From NCBI GenBank assembly GCA_030144725.1, contig JASKMD010000009.1:2743015-2807014 (forward strand): 64,000 bases of DNA, given 5' to 3'. The translations under genes and the position numbers were made by a program. Numbering within the stretch: the stretch's first letter is position 1; every line of letters starts with the position of its first letter. Source of the stretch: Haematococcus lacustris (lineage: Eukaryota > Chlorophyta > Chlorophyceae > Chlamydomonadales > Haematococcaceae). Below, in pieces: positions 1-9,752 of the stretch. The notes beneath the pieces were generated by a model. It made no database searches. It saw only the letters and a list, made by a program, of their open reading frames with translations, and was not told where the DNA came from.

Positions 1-499
1 CAAGTCCCATGTTTGCACAAATGGCTATACACTGACCTCCCAGGCAGCTTGGCAGCTGAGAAGCACCTGCTGAGCCATGCTGGGTGACTTCCTCAGTTAC
101 TAGGAATCAGACGCGTAGAACAGACAAGCTAGTGGTAATGATGAGTGACCCTGGTGGAGTTACAGCTCACCCACCCACCCACCCACAACTTCATGACACA
201 GCTTCAGGACACCTTGTGAGGGTGTGGGCTTGTTGAAGGTGCCTTACTCCAAGGCCGCGAGGTCGTACAGGTCTGCTGGCTTTACCAGACTCCTCTGAGG
301 CTCCTCGCCAAGGCGGTTGGATGCATTGAGATTGCACAACATGATGAGCAAGCAGCCAATAGCTGGTGCATGACCTGGTGGATGCTTAATAGTGCAGGAT
401 GACTCCCCACCCCCACCCCCCCTGCAAAGCCCCAGCCTCATCTACTGCCAATGCCTGCATGCGGCCTGCAACTTGCCCAAGATGCCTGATCAGGCCACA
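1..499. other. 3' flank of the CCCH gene, no other gene seen
   Basis: Lies downstream of the CCCH gene stop on the minus strand. It carries a TGTAA signal and a short run of CCCA repeats near 170-185. The open frames here are short and unconvincing, and probably cover 3' UTR and intergenic DNA. Confidence 0.5.
160..164 (-). terminator. Poly(A) signal TGTAA for the CCCH gene
   Basis: TTACA on the plus strand reads TGTAA on the minus strand, about 335 nt after the CCCH stop codon. TGTAA is the established chlorophyte polyadenylation signal. No nearer copy was noticed downstream of the stop. Confidence 0.45.
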
Positions 500-3290
500 T
501 CAGGGCTTGTTCCAAATCTCCTTCAGCAAGGGGAGCAAGTCGGGCACCAGCTGGGCTGCTGAGGACAGCGGTGCACGCACGCCAGGAGGGGGAGGGGGCA
601 CCTGGGCCCCTGGCAGGATGCCCTCCAAGGCGCCCAGGGGCCCAGAGGCACTGTCCACTCCGCTCAGTGCCCATCCAACGCAGTTGCTGCTGGTCGTGCC
701 TGCTGCCAGCTGCCTGGGGAGGGAGGCGCTCCACGAGGAGGCGGACTGGGAAGAGGTGTTGTGGCGGGGAGGGATGGACTGGGGGCATGATCCCTGGCCA
801 GCCACTGGCGAAGAGCTGGCAGTGGTCAGGCCACTGCTTGGCTTGCTGCACGGCAGGCTCTTTGCATCCTCTGCTGCATGGCCTGGAGTGTGACTGGTGA
901 CGTGGTACTGAGTAGGGGGATGGGAAGGGGCCATTGGCACAGGAGCTCGTGGCGGGAGGCGGTGAGAGGAATGGGCAGCGCCTGGGCCAGGCATGCCATG
1001 GTGGGCGTGCGCCTGCAACAAACACAAGTGCACACAAAGCTGGTCCATAATACAATAAGAATGGCCCATAATATGGTGATAGTGGCCCATGTTGCAGACA
1101 TGAGGTGGTGGATCTGGTTTATCAGGTGCTCTCCAGCATAGGGTTCACCGCACCTGCTGCGCTTGGGCTTGTGCAGCAGCAGCCAACCCAGCCAGTGTTT
1201 CTGCGAGGAGCTGGGGGTGGGCATTGCCAAGGCTGGAGATGATGGCAGAGACAGACAGGGGAGTCACTCCAAATCCCATAGCCAGGGGGTGAGGCGCAGA
1301 GTGGGACCTTAGCATGCCTTGAGCCATGTGCTCGCTGTCACCCCCGTACACATGCCCTGCAGGCCGGCAGACAGGCAGGGCACAGTCAAATAGTTAAAGT
1401 TGGCTCTGACAGGCGCTGCGCCATTGAGCCGGAATGCCGGGTGGCTGTCCCCTGTAGCACCCCCAACACACAAGCACACTGTCATAGACTGTCCTAGACC
1501 TCAATCATAACAGCCTAAGGGTTGAAGCTGGCTGACAGGTGCTATCTGGCACAGCAAGTGTGTCGCGCTGAACAGCCCTGGCCTGGCGCTGAACAGCCCT
1601 GCCTTACCAGGGTAGGGCAGTTGACGATGCTGCTGCTGCTGCTGCTGGGCATGCTGGTGAGGGTGGCCGTAGGGGGGCATTTGCTGGCTGGCTTGGTCCA
1701 CTTGTTGGTGGTGGAAATGAGGGAAAGCATCAGGCTGGGCTTCAAAGTTGCTCTTGCCGGCTAGGCCCTGGCAGGCCTGCTGTGTGTTGCCAGGACCTGG
1801 ATCGTAGCCTTGGCTGGGGCGGGGCAGGGTTTGGAACTGGGGAGGCAGGCTATGCAGGTTGTGGGATGGAATGCAACCAGAGATGGGCTGGTCAGGACGT
1901 CTGCAGAGCAAAACCACACAGGGAAGGCACTTAGCGAACAACTGCTTGCATCACAATCGGTGCTGTAGGGTTCATCATCATGCTCATACCTAACGTCGTT
2001 GTCAGCTGCATACGGCAGGGAGGGCCTGCAGTGCAGATTGCTCACTAATTGGGTCACCTTGCCATCAGTTGCACGCACAGGTAAAGAATGCAGAGCAATT
2101 GAGACGTGCGCATTCTGACGTTGATGCGGCCTAAGATGGGCAATCTGATCACCTGTTGTTGTATTGTACAGCCCCAGCCTTGGGTGAACCACTAGCAGAG
2201 ATAGCATTCGCCAGGTGGGGGCCATTGTGGGCCACTCCTCCTAGATCTCGAGGGAATGGCATCACAGATCCATGGGTGGGTAGGCCCCCGTGCAGTCCGT
2301 CTGACAGCGAGTGCATGTGGGAGGGTCCATGGCTGGGTGCGCTTTGCACAAACATATCAAACCCAGTGGCATGTTCTGGACACAAGAAAGCAGAATTCTG
2401 AGCAAGGCTTGAGCTGGTGTGTGAGTACTTGCAGTTGTTTCCTCTGGTGCAGCGACCCCTGCGGCATGGCAAACACAGCCCTTGCTACATAGCAGAGGCT
2501 TGTGTAGGGCAAAGCAGGTAATAAATGATGCAGCACACTAACCTGAGGTAGTCGTAGCACAGCTCCCCTGACTTCTGGCTCTGAGTGCCTCCCCGAGCTG
2601 TGCTGGCGATGAGCCGGAGGTCATGGGAGTAGCGACACTCATCACCACGCTGGCACACTCCCTTGACAAAATCATAGCACCTGTAGGCAATCATGAGATG
2701 GGCAGTGTAGGTATGTACGGGGATGGACCACAACAACCAGCAACCTGCAAATCTGACATATTGGCTTACACAGCGGTCGAGCGGCCTTTGTTGGGACCAG
2801 TAACTTGACATTGCTGGGCAATATGGGATAAATCATGACTGAACCGGCACAGGAGACCTCGGTGGCACTGGTTGCGAAGGTAGTCAAAGCATATTCCTGC
2901 AAGCCATATGTGTACTTGCATCATAACCTGTAACTTGTGCCTGTGCTGTGTGCAAACTGTGCATGAAAATGTTCTGTCAGAGTTGACGTCGCATCAACAG
3001 TCACGCAGACTTTGGAGAGGCTTACCCTTTTCCTTGGAGTTGAAGGTCACAATGGTACTGAGGTCGTGAGAGTAACGACAAGTGTCACCTCGCAGGCATT
3101 GGCCCTTGGTGAAGTCGAAACACGGGAGTTGAGTGGATTTGTCCTGGACCCCAGGTGCTGCATTAGGCTTTTGTGATGCAGGCTTCTGGCTGTCCACAGT
3201 CGAATCCATGCTGGCTTGCAACCCATCGTGTAAATCAATCGGCAATGCTGCCGATGGATTGCAACCGCCGCTCGCTTCTACATACGGCAT
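500..3290 (-). CDS. CCCH-type zinc-finger protein with four fingers
   Basis: Likely an RNA-binding protein. Seven exons (3026-3290, 2770-2896, 2543-2680, 2153-2458, 1608-1900, 1154-1356, 500-1012) join in phase to 614 residues. Four C-x7-C-x5-C-x3-H fingers sit at about residues 57-75, 91-109, 132-150 and 172-190, each ending R/K-Y/F-S-H. The fourth is split by the exon 3/4 junction, and its spacing is right only after splicing, which supports the model. The rest is low complexity: Gln/His/Pro-rich in exon 5, Ala/Gln-rich in exon 6, Pro/Ser-rich in the last exon. Such fingers bind AU- or U-rich RNA in TTP- and muscleblind-like proteins, but the target here is unknown. The start at 3290 is the first Met of the exon; a further 5' exon cannot be excluded. 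A decayed copy of part of this gene lies near 40.2-40.4 kb. Confidence 0.85.
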
Positions 3291-4689
3291 CGTGCGAGCA
3301 AAACTAGCTCATCATCTGCATTGTCGATGTTTGGGTTCTGTATCTGAGCATGTCACCTTCACAAGGCTGGCTACGATGGCTTGCAAGTGGGTTGCATACT
3401 CCATCATGATCGACCTGCGACCGGTCAACACAGCAGCAATGAAAAGACCCACCCAGGAAACGCAGCTGCTACACCACTGGGTCTGGACTGGCGGTCACGG
3501 GATTGGAGGGGGCGAAGCGCAGCGTGCGAACACTCAATCGTAAACATGCACTACGATTGGCCCTACTTCTCAGCGCGTGGGTTATTGAGCGTATACACCA
3601 GCGACATCAAATCAGTAACGTGACAGCATACACCCTCACCTTGTTGAGCGCCATTCGCGCCAGCTGTACAGTCAAGGAAGCCATTGTTGCGCTGACCAGC
3701 GTCGTTTGTCAGTCAGTCAGAAGGTCAGCCAGGTCTAACGCGCCGACAACGCCAGGGTTGGGTTACAACCCGCGTGGGCTTGCGTCGGTCAAAGCACAAG
3801 TCAAGCCCGCTCTAGCTTTGCCTCAGACTGTTCGTGCACATAATGGCTGAAGCAGGAAGAGACGGTAGGAAGCGCTGGGTCGGCCTGCAGTCAATATCCA
3901 TCGCGTAGCAGCCGAAACATATTGTAACCACCTAACCGTACAACCAGCAACCCACTACGCCTACCGCTGCATCTGCAGCATTGTTTCATGTATTTCATTG
4001 CCAGCAGCTCACGCTTCAGCTGCTGCTCCAGCAACATCGCGCCACCCGCGCCACCTGCTCCCGCTCTTAATGTTCCCGCTGCTGCCGCTCCCGCTGCTGC
4101 TGCTCCCACTGCTGCTGCTGCTGCTGCCTCGCCAGTCACACCAGCTGCTCCCGCTCCCGCTGCACCCGCCGCTGCTGCTCCCGCTGCCGCCGCTCCTTCT
4201 GCTGCCATGTAGCCGGTGCCATGTTCCTGAAGGTGAACCGCGGTCGCACACACCACGCACATATTTATTGCCAATCTAGTACTGAACTCCTTGAACTCAC
4301 CCGGTGTGTGTGTGGCTTACGACGATGGTCAACCCAAACACAACACAACCCAACAACAACAACCTGTTTGATATCGCTAAGAAAGACAGTGAAATGAGGA
4401 TGAAAAGTAGAGGGTCCTGGAGCGCTACCTCAAGAACGTGATATTGCCAATGGCAGGGGGGGAGGGGCAGGGCCAGAGGCTGATGTCTGCCCCCCGGTGT
4501 CCTGCCAACCCTGCATGCATTGAGAGACGTTGCAAGGAGGCTAAAGCTGCCTTGTGCAACCAGCAAAAGCCTAAGGCAGGCGCCAAATGTTGCAGCGTTG
4601 GTGGCTGAAAAGGTTCTACTACCACTTGTGCTGCCTATGGCTGATTGCCTGATTTGCGCCAACATGGGGGGTTGGTCCAACGGGAGGGG
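3291..4689. other. Upstream region of the CCCH gene, no gene supported
   Basis: Holds the presumed promoter of the minus-strand CCCH gene. Long frames on both strands around 3.9-4.3 kb come from GCT/GCC repeats and have no recognisable domain. No TATA box or initiator could be assigned with confidence. Confidence 0.4.
4025..4210. repeat. GCT/GCC-rich imperfect triplet repeat
   Basis: Imperfect CTGCTCCCGCTGCTGC-type repeat. It reads as poly-Ala/Pro, poly-Leu/Pro or poly-Gly/Ser depending on frame and strand. The base composition explains the open frames, so no protein is called. Confidence 0.8.
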
Positions 4690-4876
4690 TGACCCAATGA
4701 GGTCGAAGGGGTCCAGGATAGGTCGACAGGGTCAGGCCACCCACTCCACCACAGTGGGCCTAGTACCTCGTGCACCCAAGCTACATTGTACCCTGTGTGG
4801 GGGTATGTGCTGTGTGGGTGTGTATCTTGTGCGGGGCCAGTACCTTGTCCAACCAGGCTGACTGACTGACGAGAAC
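4690..4876 (-). repeat. Dispersed repeat, copy 1 (inverted partner near 23.0-23.2 kb)
   Basis: About 190 bp match the reverse complement of 23026-23224. Shared landmarks are the tripled GACT/AGTC run at one end, the GGGGCCAGTACCTTGT block, CTACATTGTACC, and CACTCCACCACAGTGGG. Copy 2 has a duplicated ACATAACCCCACACAGC unit. No coding capacity was seen. Probably a short non-autonomous element. Confidence 0.75.
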
Positions 4877-6363
4877 TGGCGGGCAGCACCCCCTTGGTGT
4901 AAGGCCGAGCCTAGGCGTTCACGATGTCCCAACATGGCTTTGGTAATCTTCATGCAGGGACGCAAAGCAAGGGTAGTGGGTAGGGGTGGTCTGGGGTGGG
5001 GGCGAGTGTGCACACCCGTGTGTGCCCATGTCGCCCATGCGCATGCCGCCAGGTCATCCCCAACTCCCAGTTGCAGCAGGGGAAGGGCTGGGAGTGGGTG
5101 GGCAGCGGCCAATGTTTGCGGCTTACTGCGTTGTCCTGCTCCAACCCTTATAGCTTTCACTGTTGCTTGACGGCCGGGTATGGAAGCGACCCCGCACAAA
5201 AGAGGCCACTGTTTGTCGGTAGCATTCCAGCACTCACTGGCTTTCACCGTCACTGGCTCTCACCATCGTTGAACGGCCGGTCACGCTTCTGACCTAGAGG
5301 AGGAAAGAGGAAGAGGGAGGGGAGAGGGAGGGGAGAGGGAGGGGAGAGCGAGGGGAGAGGGGGCTGACTCAGGCGCTCTTCTGCCTCCACCCCCGTCCCT
5401 TGATGCCCCCAGCAGCTACAGTCAGCCTTCTTATGGTAGCTAGCTCCTTGTGTTAGTGACAACGTGCTTGACGAGACCACCACGCCTATGCCTCAGCAAG
5501 TGTCTCGACCCCGTGCTTGAAGCCGGAGCCACAGCTGCAAGCGCAAGCAGACAGTGCCCGGCTTGCAGCCAGCCTCGCTGCCCTGTGCTTGAAGCCAGAG
5601 CCACAGCTGCAAGCGCAAGCAGCAGGGCATATACCTTCACCATGTGCAGCCAGGCCCCTTGTTCTGCAGACAGTGCCCGGCAGCTCTTCTTCGCACTTGC
5701 TGCCTGCACCAATTGCGCCGCGGCATTCAGTGTCCAAGCCAGCTGCTGAGCTCCCTGCCATGTGCCTGGGGTCAGAGCCTCAGGTGGCAGGGTTGCTGCC
5801 TGGGCCTGAGCTGCCTCACACACGCTGCCTGCACCAGTTCTTCACCCGTGTCTTCAAGTGCCTGACCTGTCTGGGCTGTGGCTTGCAGTACGGTTGGACG
5901 CTGCTGCTGGACCACTTGCCATGCCACTTGCCATGCAAGCCATCAAGGACGAACCCCCAGCTGGTGACCTTAGCCGCAGTACAGCCACACAGCCCCCAGC
6001 CACCCCCTCCTCTGCCCCGACAGCAGTGCCTCACCTCCTGCTCCAGACCACTGTGCTGCTGCTGCTGCTGCTGCTCCTGCTGCTGCTGGGCTGCCCGGCA
6101 TCAGCCCTGTGGGGGGCACTGAGCCCTGCAGCCGCCTGGCTGTGGAGCTGCACCAGCTGGCTCAGCAGCTGTCAGCTAATCTGTTCCTGTCCCAGCTTGA
6201 CCCGCTGCTCTCCGGCCTGTCAGGCTCTGGAGACCAGGAGCAAGCTGGCTCAGCCCAGACCACTGTGCTGCTGCCTGTGTACTTCCATCACTGCACCGAC
6301 TGTGATTGCATAGGGGCATGCAACTAGGCCTTGTCAACAATCCATAGGTGTCACACTGTCTTG
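4877..6363. other. Intergenic region with simple repeats, no gene supported
   Basis: Contains a GGGA-rich purine run near 5300-5355 and a roughly 40-bp direct duplication (about 5512-5556 and 5585-5628) built on GAGCCACAGCTGCAAGCGCAAG. Frames here are Cys/Ser/Ala-rich and run on both strands, typical of CTG-rich DNA. Confidence 0.4.
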
Positions 6364-6527
6364 TCACAAAATTGAGCTAAGGGTGTGGCTGCTCCTAGTT
6401 CGCTGATGCCTGCGCTTCTGTTGATCTGTGCGCTGATGTTGATGGCGTTGAGTAATGACAAGGACGACGATGAGGAGGATGAGGATGAGGAGGATCACTG
6501 TGACAATGCGCTGCCTGGTCTGCGAGG
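6364..6527 (-). CDS. Possible terminal exon encoding a membrane anchor
   Basis: After an acceptor-like CTCGCAG, the minus strand reads a hydrophobic stretch rich in Ile, Leu and Val flanked by Arg, then a His/Gln/Arg-rich tail and a stop. It resembles in layout the terminal exon of the neighbouring gene at 7457-9284 (one membrane span plus a polar tail). No upstream exon was joined. It could be a real 3' exon or a chance frame. Confidence 0.25.
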
Positions 6528-6879
6528 TTGAAGAGCCCACTATACACACATTAGTGTCCCTGCTGTTCTGACGGCCTTGCATGCATTGCCATCATATAGA
6601 TTTTTTTACAGAATCTCTGCATGTGGGTCTTCTGCAAGTCTCAGCTCAGCATCGCACTCCCCACCCAAGAGCTTAGAAACAGTCCACTACAAACCCAGAA
6701 ACGTGCAGCAGCCAGGCCCAGCATCGCACTCCCCACCTGTGGACGAGTCATGTGGCTGCAGCAGCCAGGCCCAGGCGGTTGTTACATGCTGGTAAAGTAC
6801 AAGACCGCGTTAACAGACCCCCGGCGCGTCGGCAAGATTCAGTTTTTGGACAACCCCTCCACCCAGGTCCGTGTGAAGC

Positions 6880-6912
<33 letters not shown>

Positions 6913-7456
6913 TGAGACTACACACCAGCTGCTGACAAGCGGCTAGAGGGGAGCATGAAGGCTGTGAAAGCCAAGCAGCTGTGCCAGGCTGGCGATCAGG
7001 CCTACCACTGCATGCCATACCAGGCTGGCAATCAGGCTTACCGTGCCACTTCTGCCATGGCTGTTCACATCATCTCCACAGCCAAGGGGGAGTGTAATGT
7101 GTGACGTGGGTGATGTGGGTGATATGGGTAGGCCTGTTGCCATGCGCCTGATCACACGCCTGCTGTGAGCTGTGGCGCCAGGGTGGCTGTTGGCCCTTGG
7201 TGGCCTTGGTGGCCTTGGTGGTCTTGGTGGCTCAGGCTAGGTTACGGTGCTAGCCTGTCACCATACACCTGCTGTGAGCCCCTGCTGCAGCTGTGAGGGG
7301 GGCTCAGGCTAGCATACCGTGATAGGCAGCACCGTCGTGCTCCGGGACCAAGGTGGGCAGCAGCAGGGGCCTAGGGCATGGTGAGGCTAGCATACCGTGA
7401 TAGGCAGCACCGTCAGCATGGAAAGCAGCGTGGGGCCAGGGCCTCGCTGCACTGGC
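6528..7456. other. Intergenic region, no gene supported
   Basis: Contains a CAG run near 6888-6911 and a direct repeat (about 7309-7337 and 7385-7413) containing GCTAGCATACCGTGATAGGC. No convincing exon structure was found. Confidence 0.4.
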
Positions 7457-9284
7457 TCAGTGCAGCGGGTCCTGGGCCAGGGGGTTGGTGAACTGCAGCC
7501 CCCAGAGTGAGGGCTCTAACCCAGCAGCAGCAGCAGCAGCAGCAGTGGGCCGCCGGCTCCCCCCCTTGACGTGCTGACTGTACTGCTGCTGCCTGGCAGG
7601 CCGCCCTGCCCTGCCTGACGCGCCTGGCTGGTGTCTGCCAGGCTGAGAGGAGGGCGGGGCTGGGTGCGCCAGCCCTGCAGCAGAGCTGGGGTGCTGCTGT
7701 CCGGACCACTGCTGCTGCTCCTGCTGCTGCTGCAGCGCATGTGACAGGCGCCCCTGCTGCTGCTGCTGCAACACATGTGACAGGCGCCCCTGCTGATGCT
7801 GCTGATGCTGCTGATGCTGCAACGCATGTGACGGGCGCCCCAGCTGCTGCTGCTGCCCCACCTGCTGCTGCTGCTGGTACTGCAGAGCTGCAGCCAGCGC
7901 AGCTACCAAGGGGCTTGCTGTGCTGTCGCCTGCCCGGGCTTGCATGGGCGTGACTTGCATGGGCATGGGCATGGGTCCAGGTGGTGGGATCAAGGGCCAG
8001 GGAGGAGCCCCATGCGCCCAGTTGCGTGGTGACTTGCCCATGCTGCTGCTGCTGCTTTGACCATTCCTGGCTGCCACCAGGGAAGCCAGGCTCAGCAGCT
8101 GGTGCTGGGCATTTAGGTCGAGGCCGGGGCCTGCATGGCTACTATTTCCATGCGCATGCGAGCTGCCCATGCGCATGGGTTCTGCCCAGGGTTGCTGGTA
8201 CCTGGCTGTTGGCACGCTGCAGCTTGTGCGGCCACATGTCAGGAAGGCCAGGCAGGTACGGCCGGAGCAGCAGCAGCAGGGCTTCCCACGGCGGCAGCGG
8301 TAGCAGCCCCACATCATGGCCACCAGCAGGGCGACCAGGAGCAGGACGAGGGATATGGATCCGGCTTTGGTGTGGATGGCTTTGCTCAAGAAGTTGGCTG
8401 CAGGCAGAGTAAGGTCAAGGAAGGTAGGTGTAGTGAGATGGGGCGGAGTAGGGCTTGGGAGATGGCTGGGCATCTGAGCAGCAGGTGGGTAAGCAGGTCT
8501 GGGAGTACACCCACGCTACCGAGCCCACATCGTAGGCATGCTTTTCTCTATCTTCTGCACACCTTCTGGTTGTGCATTTTACTGTATTGCAGCAGCAAGC
8601 ATGTGGTTGGCTGGCTGGCTGAGTGCTGCCAACAAGTGCTGCAGGATGTGCAGGGGGGCTGTTGATGAGGTGGCTCAGCTGGGTGGTTTTGCTGGGTGGT
8701 TGAGCTGGGTGGTTGAGCTGCAGCAGCAGCGGCACACCTGAGTCAGGTGCAAGTGAAGTGGAATTGTAGACAATGCCTCCGATGGCAACCAGGTTCACAT
8801 CCCTGCCCCCTGTGCTGCTGTTGGCAGGAGTGCTGCTCTCCACACACCACTTTACATCCAGCAGGTTCTGCACAGTGAGCAGTACAACAGGGGGTCGCAC
8901 CATAGCGTGGTGCACAGTGCAACATAGCCTAGAGATGACAGCGATGTTCGCCCTGTTGTGATGTTTTGCCCGTCAGCCCTGGTCGGCCATGCCAATACTA
9001 GACACAGCGTGGCTACAGTCGGCGGAGCGCGGGAGGGTGAGAAGGACCAAAGGACTGAACTGCGGCGACCGGGGCTCGGGATGCAGCAAGACGCGCGGCC
9101 CGTGACTTACTGAAAAATCGGATGCATAGCCAGCCGTGCAATTGCAGGTGCAGCCTTGCCGCTGGCCGTGTCCGCTGCAATTCAGCGGGGGTGCCACTGT
9201 GCATTGCACCGACGCAAGCGTCGGCGGTGCGGGTGCCTGCACCGCCAACGACGGCGGTGTCACTGCAGCAGTTGGGGGCGGAGG
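7457..9284 (-). CDS. Single-pass membrane protein, 3' exons (EGF-like segment, Gln-rich tail)
   Basis: Three exons join in phase: 9111-9284, 8738-8867 and 7457-8397. The first encodes a Pro/Ala-rich stretch then a Cys-rich, EGF-like segment (N-C-S-G-H-G followed by C-x-C-x-C-x3-G). The second encodes an extracellular-looking stretch with N-x-S/T sites. The third opens with one strongly hydrophobic span, a basic Cys-rich juxtamembrane segment and a long cytoplasmic-type tail rich in Gln, His and Pro, ending at 7457. Splice sites are good (GTAAGT after the first exon). The 5' end is not resolved: an exon ending at a TCCAAG/GTACTT donor near 9360 is plausible. The retrotransposon at 9753-12366 sits upstream and may lie in an intron or promoter. 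I do not recognise the family; a cell-surface receptor or adhesion role is only a guess from topology. Confidence 0.6.
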
Positions 9285-9739
9285 CTGCACAGCAAATCAG
9301 GCTGGCGATTGAGGGGCATCGCAGCGCATGTCGTGCAGTCACTTGCGCAAAGTACCTTGGACACTGGAGGTGGAACACCTCGCCCGCCACCGCTGAGGTC
9401 CACCATTTGGGTTCCCCCGGGCAGTCGACCAGGCGCGGGGACTGCCTACACCCCTGTAGGCCTCGCTTCCTATGCTAGCAGCTTGCAGGTGAATGAAAAC
9501 CGGCTGGGAGCAAAGCGGAGTCTTTCCTTCAATAACCAGGTGCGAGGTTGACGACGTGATACGAAAAGATACCGCGTGAGCGAGCGTGTCGGGAACGAGC
9601 AAGGGACATAGAACACCAACACAGAGATGGTAAACCAGTGATGTCACTGAATAAAATGCAATATGTTAGGACAGGAAAATGCAGGCTTGTGCAGGTAGGT
9701 GTGACAAGTAAGCGAGTACTAAGAGAGTAAAACCCGATG

Positions 9740-9752
9740 CCATAACAGCAAC
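9740..9752. repeat. Target-site duplication, left (13 bp)
   Basis: CCATAACAGCAAC occurs immediately before the retrotransposon and again at 12367-12379 immediately after it. The length is typical of target-primed reverse transcription. Confidence 0.85.

Noticed and set aside
3891..4279. Poly-Ala, poly-Leu/Pro and Gly/Ser frames on both strands
   Set aside because: Triplet-repeat composition; no splice structure or domain.
5440..6330. Overlapping Cys/Ser/Ala-rich frames of 100-200 codons on both strands
   Set aside because: CTG-rich low-complexity DNA with a local duplication; no exon model or domain.
9013..9551. Arg/Cys-rich frames overlapping the membrane-protein exon
   Set aside because: Out of frame with the supported exon at 9111-9284, which has matched splice sites and phases.
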